Assembly: GCA_002378125.1 (NCBI GenBank)
Contig: DFRF01000223.1
Span: 1 to 14,206 of the forward strand
DNA length: 14,206 bases
Origin: Rhodospirillaceae bacterium UBA3470
GTDB taxonomy: Bacteria > Pseudomonadota > Alphaproteobacteria > Rhodospirillales > Casp-alpha2
Direction: 5' to 3'
Every line of letters starts with the position of its first letter. Within the stretch, counting starts at the first letter, position 1. Under the pieces are notes generated by a model. That model saw only the letters and a program-made list of their open reading frames with translations. It had not been told where the DNA came from and ran no database searches. Made by a program: the position numbers and the translations under genes. Positions 6,877 to 13,086 of the stretch are shown one piece after another.

Positions 6877-6917
6877 TCGCCCCATTTCCGTGTGTGCGAT
6901 AGAGGGAGGCCCTGCCC

Positions 6918-7802
6918 ATGGCCAAGATTCATATACAATTTACCTTGTTCTCTGCGTTCTATTCACCATTGATTTCCTCCATGTCAGGGGGCTTCTTGAG
7001 GGAGGAAGGCCTGGAGTACGACTGGTCTGTTGCGCCAGTGGGCAAGTCGGCTATTGAATCGCTGATGGACGGTTCCGCTCATGTGGTCCAGACAGCGCCC
7101 AGCCAGTCCTTCGGGCCGCTCAGCAAGGGCGAGATAACGTCTTGGGCCCATTTCGCCCAGATCAACGAAATGGACGGCTTCTTCCTCACCGGCCGTGATG
7201 CTGATCCCGATTTCAGTTGGGACAAGCTGGAGGGTTCGGAGGTTGTCATGTTTGGCGGAGGTCAGCCGAAAGCCATGTTCATGTACGCCTGCCATAAGGC
7301 GGGCATCGACTTTGACAAGATCAAGGCGATCACGCCGGGTGGAGCGGCCGCCATTGATGCTGCCTATCGCGATAACCAGGGTCAATACGTCCAGCAGCAG
7401 GGCCCGTTCCCCCAACAGCTTCAGGCCGACGGCGTCGGGCACGTGGTCGCCCAGGTCGGACCTCAGATTGGGCCCAATGCCTTTTCCAGCCTGGCCGCCA
7501 TGCGCGACTGGTTGGGCACGGACGAGGCCGCCGCCTTCGGCCGCGCCTACCGCAAGACGCGGGCGTATATGAACGAGACCCCGGCGGCTGACATCGCGGC
7601 TGCGGAGAAAGAATATTTTCCAGATATCGATGAGGCCGTGTTGGCTGATTGCATTGGCACCTACCAGAAACTTGGCTGCTGGACCTCACATCCGGAGATC
7701 ACACGCGAGGCCTTCAATGTCGCCCAGGACGTGTTTGTCCATTTCGGTTCCCTGAAAGAGAAGGTCGACTACGACCAGGCCGTAGTAGCGCCGCCGGGCT
7801 GA
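6918..7802 (+). CDS. NMT1/THI5-like (SsuA/ThiY) solute-binding-fold protein without signal peptide
   Basis: A 294-aa protein resembling the NMT1/THI5-like family of type II periplasmic-binding folds: FLREEGLEYDW (26-36) matches the ...F..EGLDV.. signature. A GKSAIESLMDGSAHVVQTAPSQS block (42-64) is typical of the first lobe, and KLEGSEVVMFGGGQPKAMFMYACHKAGID corresponds to the ...L.GK.ig......a...l...Gid segment. ATG 6918 has GGGAGG a few bases upstream, and an in-frame TAG at 6900-6902 leaves no room for an N-terminal extension. The protein therefore lacks a signal peptide and should be cytoplasmic. No ABC permease or ATPase is adjacent. It may be a cytoplasmic binding protein or an enzyme of the THI5-like fold; the ligand is unknown. 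Confidence 0.75.
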   Translation: MAKIHIQFTLFSAFYSPLISSMSGGFLREEGLEYDWSVAPVGKSAIESLMDGSAHVVQTAPSQSFGPLSKGEITSWAHFAQINEMDGFFLTGRDADPDFSWDKLEGSEVVMFGGGQPKAMFMYACHKAGIDFDKIKAITPGGAAAIDAAYRDNQGQYVQQQGPFPQQLQADGVGHVVAQVGPQIGPNAFSSLAAMRDWLGTDEAAAFGRAYRKTRAYMNETPAADIAAAEKEYFPDIDEAVLADCIGTYQKLGCWTSHPEITREAFNVAQDVFVHFGSLKEKVDYDQAVVAPPG

Positions 7803-8089
7803 GAATTCGGCGCGTCCGAAGCGCCTCCGTTGGCCGGTTTCAAGACCGCGGACCGTCCCTAAGAATCTGATCTTGCTTCTATACGGAACGCGCATAATGT
7901 TGATGCCGTGGAACAAGCGCGGCCGGGCGCACGGTGAATTCTCTGAAAGATTATCAATGGAAAAGAAATAATTAAATAAATGAACAAATCTTCCGGGGAC
8001 GCTGAAAATGCATATTGAAATGTAAGTTTATTTTTTTCATGACGGAAATTTACGGAAGTCCCGACCCAAATTCGACATGTTCACGAAAT
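7803..8089. other. AT-rich intergenic region between convergent genes
   Basis: No gene is apparent in this 287-bp stretch. The left part has small GC-rich inverted repeats just after the stop, for example TTCGG/CCGAA (7806-7810/7816-7820). From about 7935 the base composition drops to strongly AT-rich (poly-A and poly-T runs, including TTTATTTTTTT near 8027-8037), unlike the neighbouring coding DNA. A short direct repeat, ACGGAA-ATTT-ACGGAA, lies near 8042-8057. The run of T on the plus strand does not follow a clear hairpin, so termination signals for either gene remain unproven. Confidence 0.5.
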
Positions 8090-8929
8090 TCAAAATTTAA
8101 TGGGCGTCGCAGAGAACCGTGGCGCCTGATGCGTGGGCGTATATGTGGGCAATGGCAATTCTTGAAGTAGTTCGTCTGCCGCTCTCTCCAACATGCCAAA
8201 CACATCGCTGACCGCTCTGCCTAGGGCAGATGTCGCGGTGTTGGCGTCATCCAGGACATAGCCCAGCCACAGCGCCGCCAGTACATCCCCTGCGCCCTTC
8301 ACTGGCGTCGTTAGGCGGGGCGTGACGGTGGCCCAAGAGCCATCATTGGTAACTAACACGGTTGCGAGGTCCTGACCGGCGGGTATCGATGTAGCGACGA
8401 CCGTAGATGGACCGCGCGCCATTATCGCGCGCGCCGCCGCGACTGCGCCAGTCACATCGCGCACGTCATGACCGCTTAGAAGCGCCAGTTCGAACCGGTT
8501 GGGAAAAACGACGTCGGCTGCCGGAACGGCGTGGTCGTTATAGAACGCGGTTAGTGCGTCGGGCACGTAGAGGCCTTCCGCCTCATCCCCCAAAATGGGA
8601 TCGCAGGCGATTATGGCATTGGGGTTGGCGGTCCGCACGTCATGCCATCCTGCGAGTACGACTTCCCCAACTGCGACGGCGCCCAGATATCCGGTGAGAA
8701 CAGCCGCGCAGCGTTCCAGAACCCCGTGGGTCCCAAGACCCTTGAGCACGGCAGTGATGTCGTCGGCCGCCACGGAAGAACCATGCCAGCCGCCATGGCC
8801 GGGGTGATGGCTCAATAGAACCGTGTGCACAGGCCAAACCTCATGGCCCATGCGCTGCAGAGGATATACGGTGGCGGCATTGCCCACATGGCCGCACGCG
8901 ACATGAGAATGGATTGTCAGGATTGCCAT
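8090..8929 (-). CDS. pdxY: Pyridoxal kinase
   Basis: A 279-aa ribokinase-superfamily kinase that phosphorylates pyridoxal (and related B6 vitamers) with ATP in the salvage route to pyridoxal 5'-phosphate. It opens with AILTIHSHVACGHVGNAA, the equivalent of the family's ...SHV.YGHvGN.... stretch, followed by VWPVHTVLLSHHPGHGGW. Further motifs are LTGYLGAVAVGE (78-89), CDPILGD (109-115), PNRFELALLSG (143-153) and KGAGDVLAALWLG (211-223), where GAGD with Asp215 is the anion-hole/catalytic motif. The C-terminus RFSATPIKF resembles the FSATKL end of E. coli PdxY. I chose ATG at 8929 over an upstream TTG at 8956 because homology begins there. It is divergent from the next gene with about 80 bp between starts. 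Confidence 0.92.
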   Translation of the reverse strand: MAILTIHSHVACGHVGNAATVYPLQRMGHEVWPVHTVLLSHHPGHGGWHGSSVAADDITAVLKGLGTHGVLERCAAVLTGYLGAVAVGEVVLAGWHDVRTANPNAIIACDPILGDEAEGLYVPDALTAFYNDHAVPAADVVFPNRFELALLSGHDVRDVTGAVAAARAIMARGPSTVVATSIPAGQDLATVLVTNDGSWATVTPRLTTPVKGAGDVLAALWLGYVLDDANTATSALGRAVSDVFGMLERAADELLQELPLPTYTPTHQAPRFSATPIKF

Positions 8930-9009
8930 GGGGTGAGCTTGCCACACCGGAGCCAAGGATTATAGTTCCGCCGCGTTCATCCACCGACAATCTCATCTTG
9001 GAGGTCCTT

Positions 9010-9900
9010 ATGACGCCTTCTCCCGTTGCGCGACCACGCCGCTCCGTTCTCTATATGCCAGGTTCAAACCCGCGCGCTCTGGAGAAGGCCCGCGGCCTGG
9101 CGGCCGATGCCTTAATCATGGACCTGGAGGACGCGGTCGCACCTGACGCCAAGGGGACGGCGCGTCAGCAGATCGCCGTCGCCTTGTCGGAAGGCGGTTA
9201 TGGCCAGCGCGAATTGATTGTCCGGACGAACGGCCTCGACAGCCCCTGGGGTGAGGATGATCTGAAAGCGGTGGCGTGCATAGGGGCCGACGCGGTGCTA
9301 CTGCCGAAAGTGGAAAGCCGGGACATGGTTCTAGCTGCGATAGCGACTCTAGACCGTGTGGGCGGGCCGATGGACCTGCCCATCTGGTGCATGATGGAAA
9401 CGCCTCTGGCCATGCTGCACGCAGAAGAAATCGCCTTCGCGCACGAGCGGGTCGGCTGTTTGGTCATGGGGACCTCGGACCTGGCCAAGGACCTTCACGC
9501 GGCGCATACGCCGGCGCGGACACCATTCATGACCTCGCTGGGGTTGTGCATTCTGGCGGCTAGGGCCGCTGGGATCGGCATCTTGGATGGCGTGTATCTG
9601 GACCTTGCCGATGACGATGGGCTGCGCGCGTCGTGTGTTCAGGGATTGGAACTGGGCATGGACGGCAAGACCCTGATCCATCCCAAAACGATCGCCACCG
9701 CCAACGAGGTGTTTGCGCCGACCATCGATGAAATCGCCTGGTCGCATCGCGTCATCGAAGCGCATGCTGCCGCCGACGCCGAAGGCAAAGGGGTGCTGTT
9801 GGTGGACGGCAAATTGGTCGAGAACCTGCATGTGGAAAACGCTCATCGCGTTGTTGCTATGGCGGTTGCAATTGCCGCCATGGAGCAATCCGCGGGCTAG
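9010..9900 (+). CDS. CitE/HpcH-HpaI family CoA-ester enzyme (malyl-CoA lyase/thioesterase-like)
   Basis: A 296-aa TIM-barrel protein of the citrate-lyase-beta/malyl-CoA family. Motifs: RRSVLYMPGSNPRALEKA (10-27), which positions the CoA; MDLEDAVAPDAK (37-48); RTNGLDS (72-78); LLPKVES (97-103); MMETPLAML (128-136), with metal ligand Glu130; and MGTSDLAKDL (153-162), with metal ligand Asp157. The ending LVENLHVENAHRVVAMA is typical of the short Mcl2/CitE-like branch, and the sequence looks closer to (3S)-malyl-CoA thioesterase (Mcl2) than to the longer Mcl1 lyase. The nearby mch gene supports an ethylmalonyl-CoA-pathway role. ATG at 9010 is preceded by TTGGAGGT. Substrate (malyl-CoA, beta-methylmalyl-CoA or citramalyl-CoA) and reaction (cleavage or hydrolysis) cannot be decided from sequence alone. 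Confidence 0.85.
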   Translation: MTPSPVARPRRSVLYMPGSNPRALEKARGLAADALIMDLEDAVAPDAKGTARQQIAVALSEGGYGQRELIVRTNGLDSPWGEDDLKAVACIGADAVLLPKVESRDMVLAAIATLDRVGGPMDLPIWCMMETPLAMLHAEEIAFAHERVGCLVMGTSDLAKDLHAAHTPARTPFMTSLGLCILAARAAGIGILDGVYLDLADDDGLRASCVQGLELGMDGKTLIHPKTIATANEVFAPTIDEIAWSHRVIEAHAAADAEGKGVLLVDGKLVENLHVENAHRVVAMAVAIAAMEQSAG

Positions 9901-10464
9901 GCCAGGGACGCAAATTTATCATCACGGATGACAGTTAGGTCCCTCCGTCTCAGGAATGCCTGACTTGAGGTGTATTGGCGAATGTCATCGAGGCCTGTAT
10001 GCCGGAGACCTTCGCTCAGGCGCCAGCACCGGTCATTACCTTCTAGGATATTAAATTTTCCCCTACCAGGACAGTGCCACGATGCTCCTTGGCAACGCCA
10101 TCGAGTAGATCCCCCATCTTCGGGCTTTGCGCGCCCAGAGAGAAATGCGGCGTCTGGAGAAGGCGGGACAGGCCAAATCAACGGCCTATAAAGAGCAAGC
10201 GTGTGAGTTTGCGTGACTGCGTGCCATCATGGATCACTAGGTGGACTAGGAGTTCTATGAAAGGTGGAGCCGTGCGCTGTATCTGATTTTGTTCCATGTC
10301 ATGAAGGCTTGTGAACACGACACTTTGCGCCGGGACAACTTTGTCCGAAACCTGTCTCCACGTAGCCGCCTCAAATCATTAAAGAAGTGCTAGATCAAAT
10401 TCTCTTTGACCTTCCCTAAATTTCTATTCATACGCTTGCGTCCCAGCACTGAAGGGGCGGAGCC
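9901..10464. other. 564-bp gap between the CitE-like gene and mch
   Basis: I see no gene here that I can support. A minus-strand frame reaches back from 9897 to about 10181 and its C-terminal half looks somewhat protein-like, but it lacks an ATG start and recognisable motifs. Small palindromes are present: TCAGG/CCTGA (9950-9954/9959-9963) and GGACAA/TTGTCC (10333-10338/10341-10346). Upstream of mch there is a TTGACC element at 10406-10411 and AT-rich sequence around 10418-10433 that could be part of the mch promoter, but no good -10 hexamer stands at the right distance. Confidence 0.4.
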
Positions 10465-11523
10465 ATGTCGGAAAAGACCAACCCTGGGAACTATTTCGAG
10501 GATTTTTGGATAGGCCAGGAACTGGTCCATGCGACCCCGCGCACAGTGACAGAAGGGGACGTGTCCTTATACACGGCGCTTTATGGCTCGCGGTTCGCAG
10601 TGCAGTCGTCAGATGTTTTTGCTGGTGATCTGGGATTGGCTGGCGCACCCGTGGACGATTTGTTGGTATTTCACTTGGTGTTTGGCAAGACCGTGCCGGA
10701 GGTGTCCCTGAATGCGGTGGCTAATCTGGGATACGCCGGTGGTGTGTTTGGTGCGCCGGTCTATCCCGGCGACACCCTGTCGACGACCTCCAAAGTGATC
10801 GGCCTAAAGGAAAACTCCAACGGCAAGACCGGCGTCGTATATGTGCGTTCGGTCGGTACCAATCAAAGTGGTGAGATGGTCCTCGACTATGCTCGCTGGG
10901 TCATGGTGCGTAAGGGGAACGCGGATGCGCCGGCGCCGGACCCAGTGGCGCCCGAATTGCCCGGCGCCGTCGCGGCGGCGGACCTGGTGGTGCCAGCCGG
11001 GCTGGACCTAGCGGCCTACGACACCGCCGCTGCCGGTAGTCCTTACCTATGGAATGACTATGAGGCGGGGGAACGCATCGACCATTTAGACGGCATGACC
11101 ATAGAGGAGGCCGAGCACATGCTCGCCACCCGCCTTTACCAGAACACGGCAAAGGTCCATTTCGACCAGTTCGAAGCCAATGGCGGCCGGTTTAAACGTC
11201 GTCTTGTATATGGTGGCCACATTATTAGCTTGGCGCGCGCCCTGAGCTTCAACGGTCTAGCCAATGCCTTCAAGGTGGCCGCCATCAATGGCGGCGCCCA
11301 TATCAACCCAACCTTTGCCGGCGACACGATTTATGCCTGGTCGGAAGTTCAGGAGTGCATGAATATTCCGGGCCGCGATGATGCCGGCGCCTTGCGACTG
11401 CGGACCGTGGCCATTAAGAATCGGCCATCGGCGGATCATCCCGACAAGACGGATCTCGGTGAGTACGACGAATCGGTGGTATTAGATTTCGATTACACGG
11501 TGCTAATGCCGTGCCGCGCGTGA
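10465..11523 (+). CDS. mch: Mesaconyl-CoA hydratase (beta-methylmalyl-CoA dehydratase)
   Basis: A 352-aa double hot-dog protein of the MaoC-like hydratase group. In the ethylmalonyl-CoA pathway it interconverts mesaconyl-CoA and (2R,3S)-beta-methylmalyl-CoA during acetate/C2 assimilation. The first hot-dog covers about residues 10-150 and contains KTNPGNYFEDFWIGQ near the N-terminus, FHLVFGKTVPEVSLNAVANLGYA (69-91, split by no gap), PVYPGDTLST (98-107) and VIGLKENSNGKTGVVYVRS (111-129), all close to what I remember of Rhodobacter Mch. The second covers about 195-345, with GRFKRRLVYGGHIISLARALS (241-261) and HINPTFAGDTIYAWSEV (279-295). ATG at 10465 has GGGGCGGAG upstream. The Pro/Ala-rich linker (about 153-180) joins the two domains. 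Confidence 0.93.
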   Translation: MSEKTNPGNYFEDFWIGQELVHATPRTVTEGDVSLYTALYGSRFAVQSSDVFAGDLGLAGAPVDDLLVFHLVFGKTVPEVSLNAVANLGYAGGVFGAPVYPGDTLSTTSKVIGLKENSNGKTGVVYVRSVGTNQSGEMVLDYARWVMVRKGNADAPAPDPVAPELPGAVAAADLVVPAGLDLAAYDTAAAGSPYLWNDYEAGERIDHLDGMTIEEAEHMLATRLYQNTAKVHFDQFEANGGRFKRRLVYGGHIISLARALSFNGLANAFKVAAINGGAHINPTFAGDTIYAWSEVQECMNIPGRDDAGALRLRTVAIKNRPSADHPDKTDLGEYDESVVLDFDYTVLMPCRA

Positions 11524-11573
11524 TGGTGCTGGGGGTGTTCGGTCTTGTTGAGGCTATCATCGCGCATCTGATA

Positions 11574-11597
11574 AATAATTGACGTGATTCAATAATT
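11574..11597. repeat. Imperfect inverted repeat downstream of mch
   Basis: AATAATTGA (11574-11582) and TCAATAATT (11589-11597) pair at 8 of 9 positions around a 6-nt centre. It is 50 bp after the mch stop. It has no T-run, so it may be an operator for a transcript starting in the gap or a degenerate terminator. Confidence 0.3.
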
Positions 11598-11671
11598 GCG
11601 GATCGAATCCTTTTGGCGCAAAGTTTAAATTGAGCCTTCGTAAAATAAAGTTGCTGTGGAATCTTTGTCTT

Positions 11672-11797
11672 GGTAAGTAAAGAGGCGACAGGTGCACCGG
11701 TCCTGGGAAACCTGTGCATGTGCCGCCGAGACAGCACCCTGACGCCTCTTGGAGCCGGCCTGGCTCCGCGCACTTAAAAGCGGCTCCTCGATTTACC
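11672..11797 (+). ncRNA. Candidate structured RNA of unknown type
   Basis: Several pairings nest in 126 nt: a short outer helix GGTAA/TTACC (11672-11676/11793-11797), a perfect 8-bp helix AAGAGGCG/CGCCTCTT (11680-11687/11743-11750), within it a hairpin ACAGGT/ACCTGT (11688-11693/11710-11715), and next to it GGAGCC (11751-11756), which can pair with either of two GGCTCC copies (11762-11767 or 11782-11787). The two alternatives exclude each other, as in switching leaders. I compared it by memory with cobalamin, TPP, glycine and SAM riboswitches, 6S RNA and SRP RNA and found no convincing match. No promoter was identified, so it remains a structure prediction by eye. Confidence 0.3.
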
Positions 11798-12369
11798 CTT
11801 CTTCCGTGGACGCACCCTGGGCAGAGATCAACCCGCGGTAGAAGTGGTATGGCCCGTGTCCAAGATCTGCGACGCCGGTCGCCCGTCGCCGTTTCCCCCT
11901 TTCACGCACCGTCGCAGCAAAAAGCCCATAGCGCGTCCGGACCTTCGGGTGTGCCACGTCATCGGCGGACGCCGATATCGCGCATGGACCCACGGACAAC
12001 TTCGGCAACCCGAAGCTCTCCAACGACCGTTCAGATACCCGAAAGCACCCTTCTGGTCTTGAAAGCGCCGCAGCCCGACCAGGAAACCCAGTCCTAAGAT
12101 ACGCCGCCTCGCGGAGCCAACCCGCCCCTGCAAAGGAGATAGGTTGTTCCGCGAAAGGTCCGCCTCGCGTTACACGAGACTTTTGCCGGTTTGGGATCTG
12201 CGATCGATGAGACAAGCCCTCGTTCGTCAACCCCGCCCCTTTTCCAACCGATCGGTCTGGCTACCCAAGCCGGCCGGCTGGATCGATACCCTGGTTGGGA
12301 TCAGTTCACTGGTCCGCCCCGTGATATCAAAACGACGCTTTCGCGCGCGCACTAAGAATGCCGGGCGCG

Positions 12370-12409
12370 CGACCGTTGACGCAACACGGAAATATGGGGG
12401 TAACGGTCG
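12370..12409. repeat. Inverted repeat next to the DnaA boxes
   Basis: CGACCGTT (12370-12377) and AACGGTCG (12402-12409) form a perfect 8-bp inverted repeat with a 24-nt spacer, ending 5 bp before the first DnaA box. It overlaps by two bases a GC-alternating pair CGCGCGC/GCGCGCG (12344-12350/12365-12371). It could be a protein-binding site or a stem in single-stranded DNA or RNA. Confidence 0.45.
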
Positions 12410-12414
12410 ATTCT

Positions 12415-12423
12415 TGTGTATAA
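12415..12423 (-). promoter_or_regulatory. DnaA box, TTATACACA (minus strand)
   Basis: The plus strand reads TGTGTATAA, the reverse complement of TTATACACA, a perfect match to the DnaA consensus TTATNCACA. It is paired with a second perfect box 31 bp downstream in opposite orientation. Confidence 0.6.
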
Positions 12424-12432
12424 CCGCAATCC

Positions 12433-12441
12433 GTTTTCACA
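12433..12441 (+). promoter_or_regulatory. Weak DnaA-like box, GTTTTCACA
   Basis: This site matches TTATNCACA at seven of nine positions and lies between the two perfect boxes. Alone it would not be called; its position within the cluster makes it worth listing. Confidence 0.25.
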
Positions 12442-12454
12442 ATTGGCCCACAGG

Positions 12455-12463
12455 TTATCCACA
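12455..12463 (+). promoter_or_regulatory. DnaA box, TTATCCACA (plus strand)
   Basis: A perfect match to the high-affinity DnaA box TTATCCACA (E. coli R1/R4 type), lying in non-coding DNA 227 bp before the sdhC start. With 12415-12423 it forms a cluster of two perfect boxes within 49 bp. Confidence 0.7.
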
Positions 12464-12514
12464 TATTGGATGCGGTCTGGCGTAAATGTAGAGCAATCGC
12501 ATTAATCTCGTTGG

Positions 12515-12528
12515 CTTTCCATGGAAAG
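12515..12528. repeat. 14-bp perfect palindrome
   Basis: CTTTCCATGGAAAG is its own reverse complement. It stands between the DnaA boxes and the AT-rich run, 162 bp before sdhC. One such palindrome per window this size is not surprising by chance, so it is only a candidate operator. Confidence 0.3.
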
Positions 12529-12632
12529 GTGCCTCGCGCGGCTGCTGAATGGCGATTGGAGGAGAAAATTTTATAAATTCGGTTTAGTCAGTGGCATACA
12601 TTACTTTGACTATCCAGAAGTGGCGCATTACC

Positions 12633-12653
12633 TATGATTTAAAGTATGCTTAA
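12633..12653 (+). promoter_or_regulatory. CtrA binding site with overlapping candidate sdhC promoter -10
   Basis: TTAA (12639-12642), seven bases, then TTAA (12650-12653) is a perfect full CtrA box (TTAA-N7-TTAA), the motif of the alphaproteobacterial cell-cycle regulator CtrA. Directly before it stands TATGAT (12633-12638), a good -10 hexamer, so the box would cover the start site of a promoter reading into sdhC, a position that usually means repression. A TTGACT at 12606-12611 is too far (21 bp) to be a normal -35 for it. The site ends 37 bp before the sdhC ATG. Confidence 0.5.
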
Positions 12654-12690
12654 AGCAGCCGCGTAAAATTTTTCAAGAAGAGGAATCGCC

Positions 12691-13086
12691 ATGGCGAATC
12701 CCAATCGGCCTCTGTCACCGCATCTGCAAGTGTATCGGCCGCAAATCACCTCCGTTTTGTCGATCACTCACCGGGCTACAGGCGTCGCGCTTGCTGGCGG
12801 TGCCGTGTTATTCGCCTATTGGATCATGGCCGCTACCTACGGTCCGGCCGCCTTCGCAACGGCGCAGGCGGCGCTTGGTTCCTGGTTTGGTCAACTGGTG
12901 CTTTGGGGAATGACGTTTTCCCTATTCTATCATCTCGGTAACGGCATCCGGCATTTGGCCTGGGACGCTGGCTGGGGTTATGAACTGGACAGGATGCGCA
13001 TAAGCGGTTGGCTGACGGTGATCTTCGCCGCCGCTATGACCGTATTAACTCTGGTTGTCGCCTACTCGGCGGCAGGAGGGGCGTGA
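12691..13086 (+). CDS. sdhC: Succinate dehydrogenase cytochrome b556 subunit
   Basis: A 131-aa membrane anchor of complex II. The N-terminus NRPLSPHLQVYRPQITSVLS followed by ITHRATGVAL is the family signature, with Ser24, His27 and Arg28 at the ubiquinone-binding positions. Three membrane segments lie at about 30-50, 62-84 and 105-127. FYHLGNGIRHLAWDAG (79-94) carries His81, the position of the axial haem b ligand (E. coli His84), and His88. Length agrees with the family. AGAGGA (about 12676-12681) precedes ATG 12691. Its stop overlaps the sdhD start by one base (TGATG), so the two subunits are translationally coupled. A CtrA box lies just upstream. Confidence 0.96.
   Translation: MANPNRPLSPHLQVYRPQITSVLSITHRATGVALAGGAVLFAYWIMAATYGPAAFATAQAALGSWFGQLVLWGMTFSLFYHLGNGIRHLAWDAGWGYELDRMRISGWLTVIFAAAMTVLTLVVAYSAAGGA

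Larger units (their letters stand above)
11524..12690. other. 1.17-kb gene-free region upstream of sdhC
   Basis: None of the open frames on either strand looks like a protein: they lack family motifs, start on rare codons and have shadow-like composition. The stretch instead contains, in order, an imperfect inverted repeat (11574-11597), a candidate folded RNA (11672-11797), GC-rich inverted repeats (12344-12371 and 12370-12409), two perfect DnaA boxes, a 14-bp palindrome, an AT-rich run (12565-12579) and a CtrA box close to sdhC. No tRNA, 4.5S RNA, RNase P RNA or tmRNA signature was found. Its size is unusual for this otherwise compact window. Confidence 0.6.

Noticed and set aside
8930..8956. 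Nine-codon N-terminal extension of pdxY from TTG 8956
   Set aside because: The family homology starts at the ATG at 8929 (AILTIHSHV), so the upstream TTG is unnecessary.
11596..11612. GGATCGAATCC near 11600, resembling a tRNA T-arm
   Set aside because: It lacks the TTC start of the T-loop, and no acceptor, D or anticodon arms can be built around it.
11688..11750. Resemblance of the folded element to a cobalamin riboswitch (GGTGC, GGGAA, GCCGCCGAGAC order)
   Set aside because: The conserved GCCCCCGCAAC core of the B12 box is absent, and no cobalamin gene follows.
11793..12230. 145-codon minus-strand frame and overlapping plus-strand frames (11714-12097, 12144-12485) in the mch-sdhC gap
   Set aside because: They overlap each other, are rich in Arg/Pro/Ser, show no family motif, and lack convincing start signals; treated as chance frames in GC-rich non-coding DNA.
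11524..12690. GANTC (CcrM) methylation sites in the mch-sdhC gap as extra evidence for an origin
   Set aside because: About five sites in 1.17 kb is what chance predicts, so they add no support.
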